Below are positions 19,243-28,971 of a DNA stretch of 64,000 nucleotides, piece after piece (positions within the stretch are counted from its first letter, which is position 1; each line of letters starts with the position of its first letter). Made by a program: the position numbers and the translations under genes. Source of the stretch: Zobellia laminariae (GTDB taxonomy: Bacteria > Bacteroidota > Bacteroidia > Flavobacteriales > Flavobacteriaceae); contig NZ_RCNS01000003.1 in NCBI RefSeq assembly GCF_009725995.1, positions 806,001-870,000 on the forward strand. Reading direction: 5' to 3'. The notes beneath the pieces were generated by a model, which did not search any database, was not told where the DNA came from, and saw only the letters and a list, made by a program, of their open reading frames with translations.

Positions 19243-21390
19243 ATGATTGCACTTAACATATTTGAAACAACCTTACCACTGTCAAATCCAGTATTAAAAT
19301 TTCTCGTGATTTTGGTCATTATTTTATTTGCACCAATTATTTTGAACAAAATAAAAATACCTCACCTTCTCGGTCTAATTATAGCGGGTGCAGTTGTGGG
19401 ACCTAATGGAATTAATTTAATTGCCAGGGACAGTAGTATTATTCTTTCAGGAACTGCTGGACTTTTATATATCATGTTTCTCGCAGGATTGGAAATTGAT
19501 TTGGCAGATTTCAAGAAAAATAGGAAAAAAAGTTTGGTCTTTGGATTATATACTTTTACTATTCCAATGATTTTAGGAATATTGGTCGGGCTCTATGTTT
19601 TACATTTTTCATTAACAACTTCCGTACTATTGGCAAGTATGTTTGCTTCTCACACTCTCATTACCTATCCATTGGTCAGTAAAATGGGGGTAGCAAAAAA
19701 TAAGGCTGTAAATATTACGGTAGGAGGAACATTAATTACGGACACACTGGCCCTCTTGGTACTGGCGGTTGTTGTTAGGATGACTACTGGGGAAGTCAAT
19801 ACTGAATTTTGGCTGAAATTAGCAATTTCAATACTCATTTTTGGACTTATTGTAATAATGCTTTTTCCACTGATAGCAAGTTGGTTTTTTAAACGTTTTG
19901 ATGACAATGTATCCCAGTATATTTTTGTATTGGTTATGGTCTTTCTTGGTGCAGTTCTAGCTGAAATAGCAGGTATTGAACCTATTATTGGAGCTTTTTT
20001 GGCAGGTTTAGCCCTTAACCGTCTAATACCACATATATCACCTTTAATGAATAGAATAGAATTTATTGGAAATGCCATTTTCATTCCATTCTTTCTAATT
20101 GGCGTGGGCATGCTCGTTGACTACCGGGCATTTTTCAAAGATTTTGAAACAATAAAAGTTGCATCGGTAATGATAATAGTGGCAACTATAGCCAAATTTA
20201 TTGCTGCTTATCTGACCCAAAAAACCTTCAAATTTACAGTGGACGAAAGAAGATTAATCTTTGGTTTAAGTAATGCACAAGCAGCCGCAACATTGGCAGC
20301 TGTATTAGTTGGCTATAATATCATTATAGGCAAAACTGCAACTGGAGATCCTATTCGACTATTGAATGAAAGTATCTTAAACGGAACAATTTTGATGATA
20401 CTCTTTACTTGCACTATTGCTTCATTTGCTGCTCAAAAAGGCGCTAAAAATATTGCATTATTAGGTAATATTGACGCAGCCACTGATAATGATGAAAAAC
20501 AGGAAAAAATATTAATTCCAATCAGTAACATTGAGACAACAGATGAACTTATAAATTTAGGAGTGACCGTTAAATCAGAGAAAAACAAAAATGATATATA
20601 TGCTTTAAGTATTGTGGACAATAATTCGACGGATTCACTGAAAGAGAAAGAAGCAAAGAAGGTTTTAAATAAAGCATCCATAACTGCTTCGTCAACAGAT
20701 AGTCCAATACGTGAACTTTTGCGTTACGACCTAAATATTGTAAATGGTATTGTAAGCGTCGTCAAAGAACATAACATCACGGATTTAATTTTAGGTCTAC
20801 ATGCTAATAAAGGTATTTCTGATTCTTTTTTAGGAAATTTAACCGAAGGCATTATAACCAAGTGCAACACTACAACATTAATATATAAACCAGTACATCC
20901 TTTTGGAACAATTAAAAGACATCTTATTATTGTGCCCCGGAATGCGGAAAGAGAGATCGGTTTTCCTTTCTGGCTTCTAAAAATTTGGAATATAGCGAGG
21001 AATTCAGGTGCTAAAATTATATTTTACGCAACAAAAGAAACGCTAGAACTTATACGAGAAATTCAATCTAAGAACCCGATAGAATGCGACTTTGAAGAGT
21101 TTAGTGAATGGGATGATTTTTTAATATTTGCAAGAAATCTTCATGAAGATGACAATTTAATAATTATTTTGAGTAGAAAGGACAAGTTGTCATTTAACTC
21201 TAATATGACAAGAATTCCCTCCTACTTAAACACCTATTTCAAGGATACAAGTTACATTCTAATTTATCCAATGCAGGCAGGAATTACTGACATTTCGCAA
21301 ATCAACTTAAAAAATGCAACCTTTATAGAACCGTTAGAGAAAATTGACGAAATTGGAAAAACTATTGCGAAAATATTTAAAACAAAATGA
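19243..21390 (+). CDS. CPA2-family cation:proton antiporter (Kef/NapA-like)
   Basis: 715 residues. Residues 15-400 carry about 12 membrane segments, with IPHLLGLIIAGAVVGPNG and the discontinuous-helix motif GTLITDTLALL that holds the conserved acidic residue of the antiporter. GIEPIIGAFLAGLALNR is another family signature. The C-terminal 280 residues are soluble and contain two universal-stress-like alpha/beta segments (EKILIPISNIE; HLIIVPRNAEREIGFPFWL) rather than a TrkA-N domain. It probably exchanges Na+ or K+ for protons across the inner membrane. It appears to be monocistronic. Confidence 0.85.
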   Translation: MIALNIFETTLPLSNPVLKFLVILVIILFAPIILNKIKIPHLLGLIIAGAVVGPNGINLIARDSSIILSGTAGLLYIMFLAGLEIDLADFKKNRKKSLVFGLYTFTIPMILGILVGLYVLHFSLTTSVLLASMFASHTLITYPLVSKMGVAKNKAVNITVGGTLITDTLALLVLAVVVRMTTGEVNTEFWLKLAISILIFGLIVIMLFPLIASWFFKRFDDNVSQYIFVLVMVFLGAVLAEIAGIEPIIGAFLAGLALNRLIPHISPLMNRIEFIGNAIFIPFFLIGVGMLVDYRAFFKDFETIKVASVMIIVATIAKFIAAYLTQKTFKFTVDERRLIFGLSNAQAAATLAAVLVGYNIIIGKTATGDPIRLLNESILNGTILMILFTCTIASFAAQKGAKNIALLGNIDAATDNDEKQEKILIPISNIETTDELINLGVTVKSEKNKNDIYALSIVDNNSTDSLKEKEAKKVLNKASITASSTDSPIRELLRYDLNIVNGIVSVVKEHNITDLILGLHANKGISDSFLGNLTEGIITKCNTTTLIYKPVHPFGTIKRHLIIVPRNAEREIGFPFWLLKIWNIARNSGAKIIFYATKETLELIREIQSKNPIECDFEEFSEWDDFLIFARNLHEDDNLIIILSRKDKLSFNSNMTRIPSYLNTYFKDTSYILIYPMQAGITDISQINLKNATFIEPLEKIDEIGKTIAKIFKTK

Positions 21391-22104
21391 TAATTCATAA
21401 TAAGCAGCTCTCACCAACAGGTGTCTAAAAGTGAAATCTACTTAATAGTCGCAAGATTAGGAAATCTGTGCGGTACCTCTAGATGATTAATCGTGATGCT
21501 CCAGTAACAATTTCTTTGGTACAAAAATGGTTCAAGTCAGTTAGAGTTATAAGTAAAGAACAAGATATAGTAAATTGGAATTACTTTATTCCAATTCTTA
21601 TATTCTTTCTCTTTCTGAGCAGCTTTTAAGTTTAACCGAATTAATTATAAGATTTAATATTTTTATATTAACTCCCATAAACCTTCTTATTTTTTTATCC
21701 CACTTATTAGGTATACACAAATACCACTAACTCTTGCCTCCATTGTACATAAGCACTTTAGAAACTTGATTCAAGACCTTCCAAATCCACATTACGGTTC
21801 AATACCATTCAGGCTTCCAACTAGTGTTACTACCTGCCTTACCGAAACCATTCCTAATTGTGGTAAGAAAAATAAGTACGATGCATATAAGGGAGTGCCG
21901 ATATGACTAGCAAACCTTCGTAAGGCTCTTGCTTAGTTTTAAAAGCCATAAAAGTGTATTATCATCTAATTCCATCAAAACAATTTAAGCTTTCTAAAAA
22001 TGACTCTCATAAGAGAAACTTATATTTATATTAAAGTTAATATTAAACAGTGTAGATGACACCCATAATATCCACTGAGTCGCTCTTTTAATCTCAATCG
22101 TTTA
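21391..22104. other. Intergenic stretch with a 9-bp hairpin and a 48-codon open frame
   Basis: A perfect inverted repeat (AATTGGAAT, 6-base loop, ATTCCAATT) lies at 21573-21596 and is followed by pyrimidine-rich sequence, so it could be a late terminator. The same bases sit inside an ATG-started 48-residue frame at 21483-21629 (MINRDAPVTISLVQKW, hydrophobic end), which may be a gene remnant; I do not call it a gene. Nothing else was recognised. Confidence 0.35.
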
Positions 22105-22383
22105 CTAAAATTTCGGTGTATCAAACATAGCTTCTATTTTTTTAAATTTTGCCATCGTTACTATATTGAGACGTTTAGTCGAAACTGAGAGCGTTAACTC
22201 TATAAATTCCTTATTATCCACGGCTATATTATTAGAATCCACTTCTGCTTGGAACTGTGTGATGATTCCTTTCAAAACCTCTCCAAGTGCATATAATTCC
22301 GACATGGGTAACTCTTGAAGTTTTTTTATGTTATGTGAACTGTATTGCTCCCACTCTTTTTCAGTTTCTGGTCCTCTTTCCAT
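22105..22383 (-). CDS. Small soluble protein of unknown function
   Basis: 92 residues, predicted mostly helical (KEWEQYSSHNIKKLQELPMSELYALGEVLKGII), without a signal peptide or membrane segment. No family is recognised. It is divergent from the BLUF gene with 163 bases between start codons, so the two could share regulation, but there is no direct sign of it. Frame and composition look genuine. Confidence 0.55.
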   Translation of the reverse strand: MERGPETEKEWEQYSSHNIKKLQELPMSELYALGEVLKGIITQFQAEVDSNNIAVDNKEFIELTLSVSTKRLNIVTMAKFKKIEAMFDTPKF

Positions 22384-22546
22384 ATTTATAGTTTTATCGA
22401 ATTATTTTTTTAGGTAGTACTTTAAAGATAATAACTCTATTTGATTAATCACAAAAGAATGAAAAAGCCTTTGCAGATATTCGCGTCTCTAGAATAGTTG
22501 TGTTCCAATAAATAAATATATCTTAGTTCTATAAACTAGTTGACAG

Positions 22547-22984
22547 ATGTACACACTTACCTACGAATCAGTGGCAATTCCCGAGCTGAATGACCGTGAC
22601 ATAGAAAATATACTGGAAACAGCGAGAGCTTTTAATTCAAAGCATGGAATTACAGGTTGTCTCATATATCATTCCGGCAGGTTCGTACAGATTTTAGAAG
22701 GACCGGAAGAAAAAGTAAAGTACCTCTATGCGAGTATTGAAAAAGATAATAGACATACGAAATTAAACCTATTCAGTGAGGATAATATTAGTGAGCGCAA
22801 TTTTCCTCATTGGGGAATGGCCTATTACTCAGTCGATGAGAAAAATAGAGGCATGTCTGACTTAGCTCAATTTAATAGAAACCTGACTCTGTTAGCAGAT
22901 TTAAGTAAACCAACAAATGTCACCGCAATTCTTTTTGGAAAAAATGAAAGGTTTAATTTCAATTCCACCATCGAAAACAAATAA
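22547..22984 (+). CDS. Stand-alone BLUF blue-light sensor
   Basis: 145 residues made up almost entirely of one BLUF domain, a flavin-binding blue-light photoreceptor. It has the flavin-contact Tyr in LTYESVA, the Asn in FNSKHGITG and the Gln in GRFVQILEG; these three residues carry the light-driven hydrogen-bond switch. LIYHSGRF is also typical. There is no attached cyclase or EAL domain, only a short C-terminal helix, so it must act on a partner protein. No obvious partner is adjacent except the divergent 92-residue protein. Confidence 0.9.
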   Translation: MYTLTYESVAIPELNDRDIENILETARAFNSKHGITGCLIYHSGRFVQILEGPEEKVKYLYASIEKDNRHTKLNLFSEDNISERNFPHWGMAYYSVDEKNRGMSDLAQFNRNLTLLADLSKPTNVTAILFGKNERFNFNSTIENK

Positions 22985-23060
22985 TTAAAGTTTAGTATCT
23001 AGTAATTTTCTCCTATACCGTAGATAGATAGTAGAAATTTTTAATAATTAATTATCTTAA

Positions 23061-23648
23061 TCAAAGTTTACGTAAATTTTTCATCTGCTTATCGGTTTGA
23101 AACATGATAATTTCCATGACACGGCTTGGTTGTATTTCATAGTCAAAATGCTTAGCAATTTTCTGATGTAATTTATTATATCCATCCTGTGAAGAGATGT
23201 TTCTTATCCTCTCTAGATATGAGATATATGTTTGAACATCACCTATGCCATAGCTAGTAGTTTTTCCGGTAATATAACGATGTATCCTACTGTCCCATAT
23301 TGCATACATCGTCGGGTTCAAAAAATGTAATAACTTTGAAGTGCCGACCAATGAATTATTGATATATTCTTTAATTGCTCTAATTTCTTCTAGGTTTACC
23401 TCTACACCATCCCGTGCTTTGGATAAAATAGTCAGCAATCTATCTGTATTTTTCAAATTAATATTGACCATCGTAGGCATTGAACCGTAAATTATTTGTG
23501 CGAATAAAATGAGGTGAGATTCTTGAAGTATTCTCACATCCTGAAAAAAAGACAATATTTCGAAATAGGTTCTCTCATACACATAAGAGTCGAACACATC
23601 AAATTCGGCCGCATCTTTTTCAAGTCGATTCAGGGTCAGTCCATCCAT
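23061..23648 (-). CDS. Conserved-looking protein of unknown function beside the SOS genes
   Basis: 195 residues from the ATG ending at 23648; the frame is open further upstream but with poor composition. It is helical, with a notable segment KLLHFLNPTMYAIWDSRIHRYI near residue 115 that recalls helix-hairpin-helix DNA glycosylase-like folds, where a similar phrase precedes the catalytic region. I cannot name the family. It is divergent from the SRAP gene and adjoins the polymerase operon, so a DNA-repair role is plausible but inferred only from place. Confidence 0.6.
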   Translation of the reverse strand: MDGLTLNRLEKDAAEFDVFDSYVYERTYFEILSFFQDVRILQESHLILFAQIIYGSMPTMVNINLKNTDRLLTILSKARDGVEVNLEEIRAIKEYINNSLVGTSKLLHFLNPTMYAIWDSRIHRYITGKTTSYGIGDVQTYISYLERIRNISSQDGYNKLHQKIAKHFDYEIQPSRVMEIIMFQTDKQMKNLRKL

Positions 23649-23708
23649 GAGATTAAACTTAGTAATAAAGGTTAGAAATAATGAAATTAAATTCAATAAA
23701 TTAGCTCC

Positions 23709-24431
23709 ATGTGTTATTCTAAAAGCCTTACAAAACCTGAAGAAGTGGTTGAAGAGCATTTCGATAGAGAATTTGAAGTGCCCCTTCTATATGAGCCTTA
23801 TTATTATATATCCGGATTTCAGCTTCCAAATGTTTATATAATCCCACAGGATGACCCCAAGGTAATATGGCCATCAATTTGGGGGTTGATTCCCGAATTT
23901 GCAATGGACAACGCCGAAGAATTTAGAGCAAAAGCAAACACATTAAATGCTAAGGGGGAGACCGTATTTGAAACGCGCTCCTTCAAGGAGTCTATAGAAG
24001 GTCAGCGGTGTCTTGTCATAGCCGATGGATTTTACGAACCCCATCATTACAATGGTACATCTTATCCGCACTATTGCAAGTTAAAAGACCATTCCCTATT
24101 TACCTTTGCAGGTATCTATACCAAACTAGATGAAGAACTGTATACCTGTTCTATTTTGACAATTGAGGCAAACAAGTTCTTTTCTGAAGTACATAACAAG
24201 AAAAGACGAATGCCTTTGGTCTTGGATAATGAATTCGAAAAAGAGTGGTTACGAAATGATTTAAATGAAAAACATATCAAAGAGCTGATCAGTTCAGGTT
24301 TTACTTCTGAAGACTTTGAGGCCTATCCGGTCACACGAAATCTTTATTCAAAAAACTTTAATAAAAATACAGTACAAGCAATCCAGAAAGTCAATTATCC
24401 TGAACTTGGGCAACAACAAAGTCTATTCTAG
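23709..24431 (+). CDS. SOS response-associated peptidase (SRAP/HMCES/YedK-like)
   Basis: 240 residues beginning MCYS: Cys2 becomes the N-terminal catalytic cysteine that cross-links to abasic sites in single-stranded DNA. Other family marks are WGLIPEF, AKANTLNAKGETVFE with the conserved Asn, ADGFYEP with the catalytic Glu, and the HNKKRRMPLVL loop near the end. SRAP proteins protect abasic sites from error-prone processing. The gene converges on the DnaE-like polymerase operon (41 bases between stops). The two form a DNA-damage island. Confidence 0.92.
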   Translation: MCYSKSLTKPEEVVEEHFDREFEVPLLYEPYYYISGFQLPNVYIIPQDDPKVIWPSIWGLIPEFAMDNAEEFRAKANTLNAKGETVFETRSFKESIEGQRCLVIADGFYEPHHYNGTSYPHYCKLKDHSLFTFAGIYTKLDEELYTCSILTIEANKFFSEVHNKKRRMPLVLDNEFEKEWLRNDLNEKHIKELISSGFTSEDFEAYPVTRNLYSKNFNKNTVQAIQKVNYPELGQQQSLF

Positions 24432-24471
24432 CTATTATAGAGTATGAATTCAATGTATGGGAATATGCAAT

Positions 24472-27400
24472 CTATTTCATTTTGTACCTCGGCAAACCAA
24501 TTTCATGTTCTTGAGGATATGGCGCCCGGTTTGTAGTACTCCTATCTTCTTTTAATCTATCGTGTATTTTGTAATCCCTATCAGTACCGGTCTCATATCT
24601 AGGATCGGGAACAAAAGGCATTTTTTCCATTTTCGATACAACCACTGTTGGAAAATGGAAATCTACCTCTACCCGACCCAATAGAAGATAGCAGCCTCCC
24701 CCCTTGAAAGGATATTTCTTCAGTGTGGATGCGAAATGAGCCGTATCGAAATAATCCCCGTTATTATCTATCCATGTTCCAAAATACATATTGCCATTTA
24801 TTGTAGGCACTTGTTTTGTGGAGACCAGATAGGCCAACATACGTACGATTTTTTTGTAATTATCAAGTAGCTGAACGTTCATGATGTCACCTCGATATTT
24901 TGTTTTTAAAAGGTCGAAAGGGGAAAGTGAAACCGAAAATCCTAGAATTTCGATTTCATCAAAGGCATCTTCTACAATGTTACGGACCATAACAGGAAAT
25001 TGGTATTCTTGCAATGGTTCCTGTATGAGAAGTGTAGGTGACTTTGACACTTCCCTTGATTCCAAGAGTTTGGCAATAATAATAAGATCGCTCTTAGGTT
25101 TACCTGTAAATCGAAAAGCACCTATGAATATTAAGGTCTGGAGTGTCTCGCCACCTATAGAGGTTCGTGATAAAAAGTCTTCCAAAGAAATGTAATCTCC
25201 ATTAGCGATTCTTTCCTCAACCAAGAGAGTGGATAGTTTTTCATCCATAGATTTTATAAGGTTAAAACCTAGATAAATATCCGTACCCTTTAATACAGTT
25301 TCCACATCGCTATTGTTCACGCAAGGCACATGCACTGTACCGCCCGAGCGCTTCGTTTCATGGATATAGATCTCCACCCTATAAAACCCGCCGCCATTGT
25401 TTATAGCACATACCATGAACTCAATTCCGTAATAGGTCTTTAGGTAGAGACTCTGATAACTCTCTACCGCATACGATGCGGAGTGGGCCTTGCAAAACGA
25501 ATAGCCGGCAAAGCTTTCAATCTGTCTAAAAACTTCCAGGCTCAATTGCTCATTGTGGCCAAGTTGTTTACAGGATTCAAAAAATTTATATTTCAGGCTT
25601 TCAATTTCTTTTCTTGAACGTGATTTACCACTTATAGCCCTTCGTAGGATGTCTCCGTATGTTGGTTCTAAGCCTCCATAATGAAGTGCGATTTTGATAA
25701 CATCTTCCTGATATACCATGATGCCATAGGTATCCCCCAAAAACTCTTCGAACACTTCATGAAAATACTCGAAGCTGTTCGGGTTGTTATGCCGGTAGAT
25801 ATATTCCTTCATCATACCACTTTTCGCAACCCCTGGTCGAATAATGCTTGATGCAGCTACCAAGGTCTGATAATCATTGCATTTCAACCTTCTTAGAAGT
25901 CCGCGCATGGCCGGGCTTTCAATATAGAAGCAACCCAGAGTATTTCCGATTTGAAGATTGGCATTACACTGGGGATCTCTTTTAAAATTATCTATTTTAC
26001 TTATATCTACACTTATTCCTCTGTTACGTTTGACCAGTTCAACGGTGCTCGATATTGTTCCTAAACCCCGTTGACTTAGGATATCAAATTTCTCGAAACC
26101 TATATCTTCAGCAATATGCATATCAAACTGGACTATGGGAAAACCTTTTGGTTTTATCTCAAGAGCTGAAAAATTTGTTATGGGTTCTTCGGATATGATT
26201 ACACCACATGCATGCATACTTCGTTGATTGGGAAACCCTACGAGCATAGCACCAAGTTTTACAACAAGGTCGATAACCGAATCATTACCAGAAGATTGTA
26301 GTCCATTTTTGGATAACGCATCTAGTTCCGCCTTTTGCAGTCCGTAGACCTTCCCAAGTTCGCGCATTATGGACCTGTGTTTAAATTCCACTATTGTACC
26401 GCAGAATGCTACATGGCCTGGAGAAAATCTTTTAAAAATGTAATCCAAGATTTCATCACGTTCCTGCCAAGACCAGTCAATATCAAAATCCGGTGGACTT
26501 TTCCTATTTTCGTTTAAAAAGCGCTCAAAATATAAATCAAGTTCCAAAGGGCAAATATCCGTAATTCCAAGGGCATAACTTACAATACTATTTGCGCCAC
26601 TTCCTCGACCCACATGCATAAAACCGCGACTTTGACTATACCTTACGATATCCCAGGTAATTAAAAAGTATCCGGTAAAATTGAGCTGCCCAATTACCTT
26701 CAGCTCCTTTTCCATGCGAATTTTTGCTTCCTTGTTTTTAGCGCCATACCTCCTCAAAATTCCATCTTTTGCCAACTGCCCCAATAATAACATATCGCCC
26801 GACTTACTACCAGTATAGAGCTTCTTGTTACGTGGCACAGTAAAATCAAAATCGAAACTACATTGTGCGGCCAGTTTATCCACATTACGGATTATGCCCG
26901 AATACCTTGAAAACTGTTGTTCCAGGGATATCGTGGTATCCATTATCTCAGAGCTGTCACAATGGGAATCCTTCGGTAACTGGGACAATAGAATATTATG
27001 GTCGATACATCTTAGAGCTTTATGAAGCTCATATTCATCTTCGTTACGAATCGTTACGGATTGAAAAGCAATGGTTTTTTTTAGCAATTTCTGGTATATC
27101 GGCTTGATCAATTGGGTCGTTTCATGCCCATTGACCCCAAGATATTCGTTCTTTTCCAAACTCACGGGCGTATTGGAAATGGGGTATACTATAAAAGCAT
27201 TTTTGAATTTTGGTGCAATGGTGGGCAACTCTCTATTACCGAGATTATGGTCGGTCAGGAATTTACATAACTCGCCAATTCCCTTGGTATTCTTTGCAAT
27301 ACCCGTATATAATTTCTCGTCCCCCTTGCGAAATTCTATACCTACAATCGGTTTTATTTTCCTTTCATTACACATTCGAACAAAGTCATATATACCCGTT

Positions 27401-27528
27401 ACCGTGTTGATATCGGTAAGGCCCAAGGTGGTTACTCCCCTACTTGCGGCCAAATCCACAAGCTCATTTAAAGGAATTGTTCCATATCGTAAACTATGAT
27501 AAGAATGGCAATTGAGAAATGTTTTCAT
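24472..27528 (-). CDS. DnaE-like error-prone DNA polymerase III alpha subunit (ImuC-like)
   Basis: 1018 residues, shorter than replicative DnaE. It begins with a PHP domain (NCHSYHSLRYG, GLTDINTVTG). The polymerase palm has PPDFDIDWSW (near residues 343-352) and the third acidic residue in EKFDILSQRG, so the three catalytic aspartates are present. The helix-hairpin-helix and a short OB region follow; there is no C-terminal tail of the type that binds the clamp loader. It overlaps the upstream Y-family gene by 4 bases (ATGA), so the two are translationally coupled. This pairing resembles the ImuB/ImuC (DnaE2) mutasome used for damage bypass. The catalytic partner would be this subunit, since its neighbour appears inactive. 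Confidence 0.9.
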   Translation of the reverse strand: MKTFLNCHSYHSLRYGTIPLNELVDLAASRGVTTLGLTDINTVTGIYDFVRMCNERKIKPIVGIEFRKGDEKLYTGIAKNTKGIGELCKFLTDHNLGNRELPTIAPKFKNAFIVYPISNTPVSLEKNEYLGVNGHETTQLIKPIYQKLLKKTIAFQSVTIRNEDEYELHKALRCIDHNILLSQLPKDSHCDSSEIMDTTISLEQQFSRYSGIIRNVDKLAAQCSFDFDFTVPRNKKLYTGSKSGDMLLLGQLAKDGILRRYGAKNKEAKIRMEKELKVIGQLNFTGYFLITWDIVRYSQSRGFMHVGRGSGANSIVSYALGITDICPLELDLYFERFLNENRKSPPDFDIDWSWQERDEILDYIFKRFSPGHVAFCGTIVEFKHRSIMRELGKVYGLQKAELDALSKNGLQSSGNDSVIDLVVKLGAMLVGFPNQRSMHACGVIISEEPITNFSALEIKPKGFPIVQFDMHIAEDIGFEKFDILSQRGLGTISSTVELVKRNRGISVDISKIDNFKRDPQCNANLQIGNTLGCFYIESPAMRGLLRRLKCNDYQTLVAASSIIRPGVAKSGMMKEYIYRHNNPNSFEYFHEVFEEFLGDTYGIMVYQEDVIKIALHYGGLEPTYGDILRRAISGKSRSRKEIESLKYKFFESCKQLGHNEQLSLEVFRQIESFAGYSFCKAHSASYAVESYQSLYLKTYYGIEFMVCAINNGGGFYRVEIYIHETKRSGGTVHVPCVNNSDVETVLKGTDIYLGFNLIKSMDEKLSTLLVEERIANGDYISLEDFLSRTSIGGETLQTLIFIGAFRFTGKPKSDLIIIAKLLESREVSKSPTLLIQEPLQEYQFPVMVRNIVEDAFDEIEILGFSVSLSPFDLLKTKYRGDIMNVQLLDNYKKIVRMLAYLVSTKQVPTINGNMYFGTWIDNNGDYFDTAHFASTLKKYPFKGGGCYLLLGRVEVDFHFPTVVVSKMEKMPFVPDPRYETGTDRDYKIHDRLKEDRSTTNRAPYPQEHEIGLPRYKMK

Positions 27529-28682
27529 TTGTTACGGTAATTTTGAAATGCGGAAGAGGAACCTATAGAATTTACTCCGTATTTTTTACGTATCGAATCC
27601 AGCGCATGGTATAGGGATAGTATTTCACCCGTATCTTCGAAAAGATTGATCTGATGTGCACCGGAAACTATATCAGTGAAGCGGACACCCACTTTTACCA
27701 GACGCATTCTTCTGTGGTATAATCTTGAAAAGAGTAACCGTACCTCTTTTTTTAGGATATGATCCAGCGATGTATAAGAGATTCGGGAATGTTTGGTTTC
27801 GGTGTCAAGATTATTGTATTTAACCTTTACGATAACCCTTGCAGTTACCAAGTTGTCCTGTCTGAGCTTGAAAGCCAATTGTTCTACCATGGTCATTAAC
27901 CGCGCACTGATAATATGGATATCTATACAGTCCATCTCGAAATCATGCTCCATATAGACCGCCTGTTTCTCTATATAGGGCGTTACAGGCTCCCTATCTA
28001 TACCATTTGCGTGTTGCCAAATGATATCGCCACGCTTGCCCAACATTTTCTGTAGTACCGATGATGGCATTTGTGCAACTTTCGCTATTTGACGAATACC
28101 TATTCTCGATAAAAGCTGAAAGGTAGTAGCCCCTATGTTCGGCAATCTTTGGATAGGTAAGGGATTTAGAAAATCCTGAACTTGCTGCTGTTTCAAAAGT
28201 CTGGGCATATTAGGGGACGAGTCCACTGCTCCGATTTTTGAAACCGTCTTATTTACAGAAAGAGCCCAAGAAGGATCTAAACCGGAATTTTTCGAAACCT
28301 GTGAGGATAGCTCATTCGTCCAATCGTAACATCCAAAAAAGCGATCCATTCCAGTAATATCCAGATAGAACGAATGAATCGATGATTTTTCAACTACAGG
28401 GGCATGCTCTCTTATAATTTCGGTTAGCTCTTCGGACTTATTTGAGTACGACCCATAATCTCCCTTAAGTACAGTAGCGTTCGGGCACAACCTCATAGCA
28501 TATACTGTGGGCATTGAAACCCTTACACCAAATTTGGAAGCTTCTTTCGAACAGGCGGCAACCGTACCCCTGTTTGCTCCACCCCCAATGATAAGCGGTA
28601 CTCCTTTCAAAGATGAATTTGCCAAACGCTCACATTCAATATAGAAATCGTGCATGTCCATATGTACTATTGCTCGTTCCAT
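27525..28682 (-). CDS. Y-family DNA polymerase-like protein, probably inactive (ImuB-like)
   Basis: 385 residues from the ATG ending at 28682, which matches the usual MERAIVHMD start; an earlier in-frame ATG lies 21 bases upstream. Fingers, palm and little-finger domains of the DinB kind are present, and the C-terminus (HQINLFED) resembles a clamp-binding motif. The usual catalytic SIDE pair reads SIHS here (His110-Ser111, counting from the upstream ATG), so both acidic residues are gone. The second Asp of the MDxD block is also His. The first Asp remains. A catalytically dead Y-family protein next to a DnaE-like polymerase is the ImuB arrangement, in which it acts as an adaptor to the clamp. 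Loss of activity is inferred from residues only. Confidence 0.85.
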   Translation of the reverse strand: MERAIVHMDMHDFYIECERLANSSLKGVPLIIGGGANRGTVAACSKEASKFGVRVSMPTVYAMRLCPNATVLKGDYGSYSNKSEELTEIIREHAPVVEKSSIHSFYLDITGMDRFFGCYDWTNELSSQVSKNSGLDPSWALSVNKTVSKIGAVDSSPNMPRLLKQQQVQDFLNPLPIQRLPNIGATTFQLLSRIGIRQIAKVAQMPSSVLQKMLGKRGDIIWQHANGIDREPVTPYIEKQAVYMEHDFEMDCIDIHIISARLMTMVEQLAFKLRQDNLVTARVIVKVKYNNLDTETKHSRISYTSLDHILKKEVRLLFSRLYHRRMRLVKVGVRFTDIVSGAHQINLFEDTGEILSLYHALDSIRKKYGVNSIGSSSAFQNYRNK

Positions 28683-28686
28683 AGTA

Positions 28687-28971
28687 TCAAGAGGCCTTAA
28701 CAAATTTTTGTACTGGTCTCAGTTCCATCTGACTGATTAATATTTTTTCAGCCTCATAATAAAAACCCTCTTTAACTTCGGCTTCATATTTTGCTATTCG
28801 CTCAGATATTTCGGGCTTCGAACTGAATAATTCGATACGGCAAATTATGGTTCCGTCCATGGCATAATAGGTTTCTACTGTAGCCTCTTTATATTTTGAT
28901 TCGCTTAACCTATAATCAAGCAACACCTTAATCTCTTGTTCTAATTGTATCAAATTTGAGTAGTCCAACAT
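28687..28971 (-). CDS. Small protein leading the polymerase operon
   Basis: 94 residues from the ATG ending at 28971. It is mixed alpha/beta with an acidic C-terminal helix (AEVKEGFYYEAEKILISQMEL). No family is recognised, and it is not a LexA or UmuD protease. It ends 4 bases before the Y-family gene and is therefore the first gene of a three-gene operon. In related cassettes this slot is often taken by ImuA or a regulator, but I see no RecA-like motif. Confidence 0.5.
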   Translation of the reverse strand: MLDYSNLIQLEQEIKVLLDYRLSESKYKEATVETYYAMDGTIICRIELFSSKPEISERIAKYEAEVKEGFYYEAEKILISQMELRPVQKFVKAS

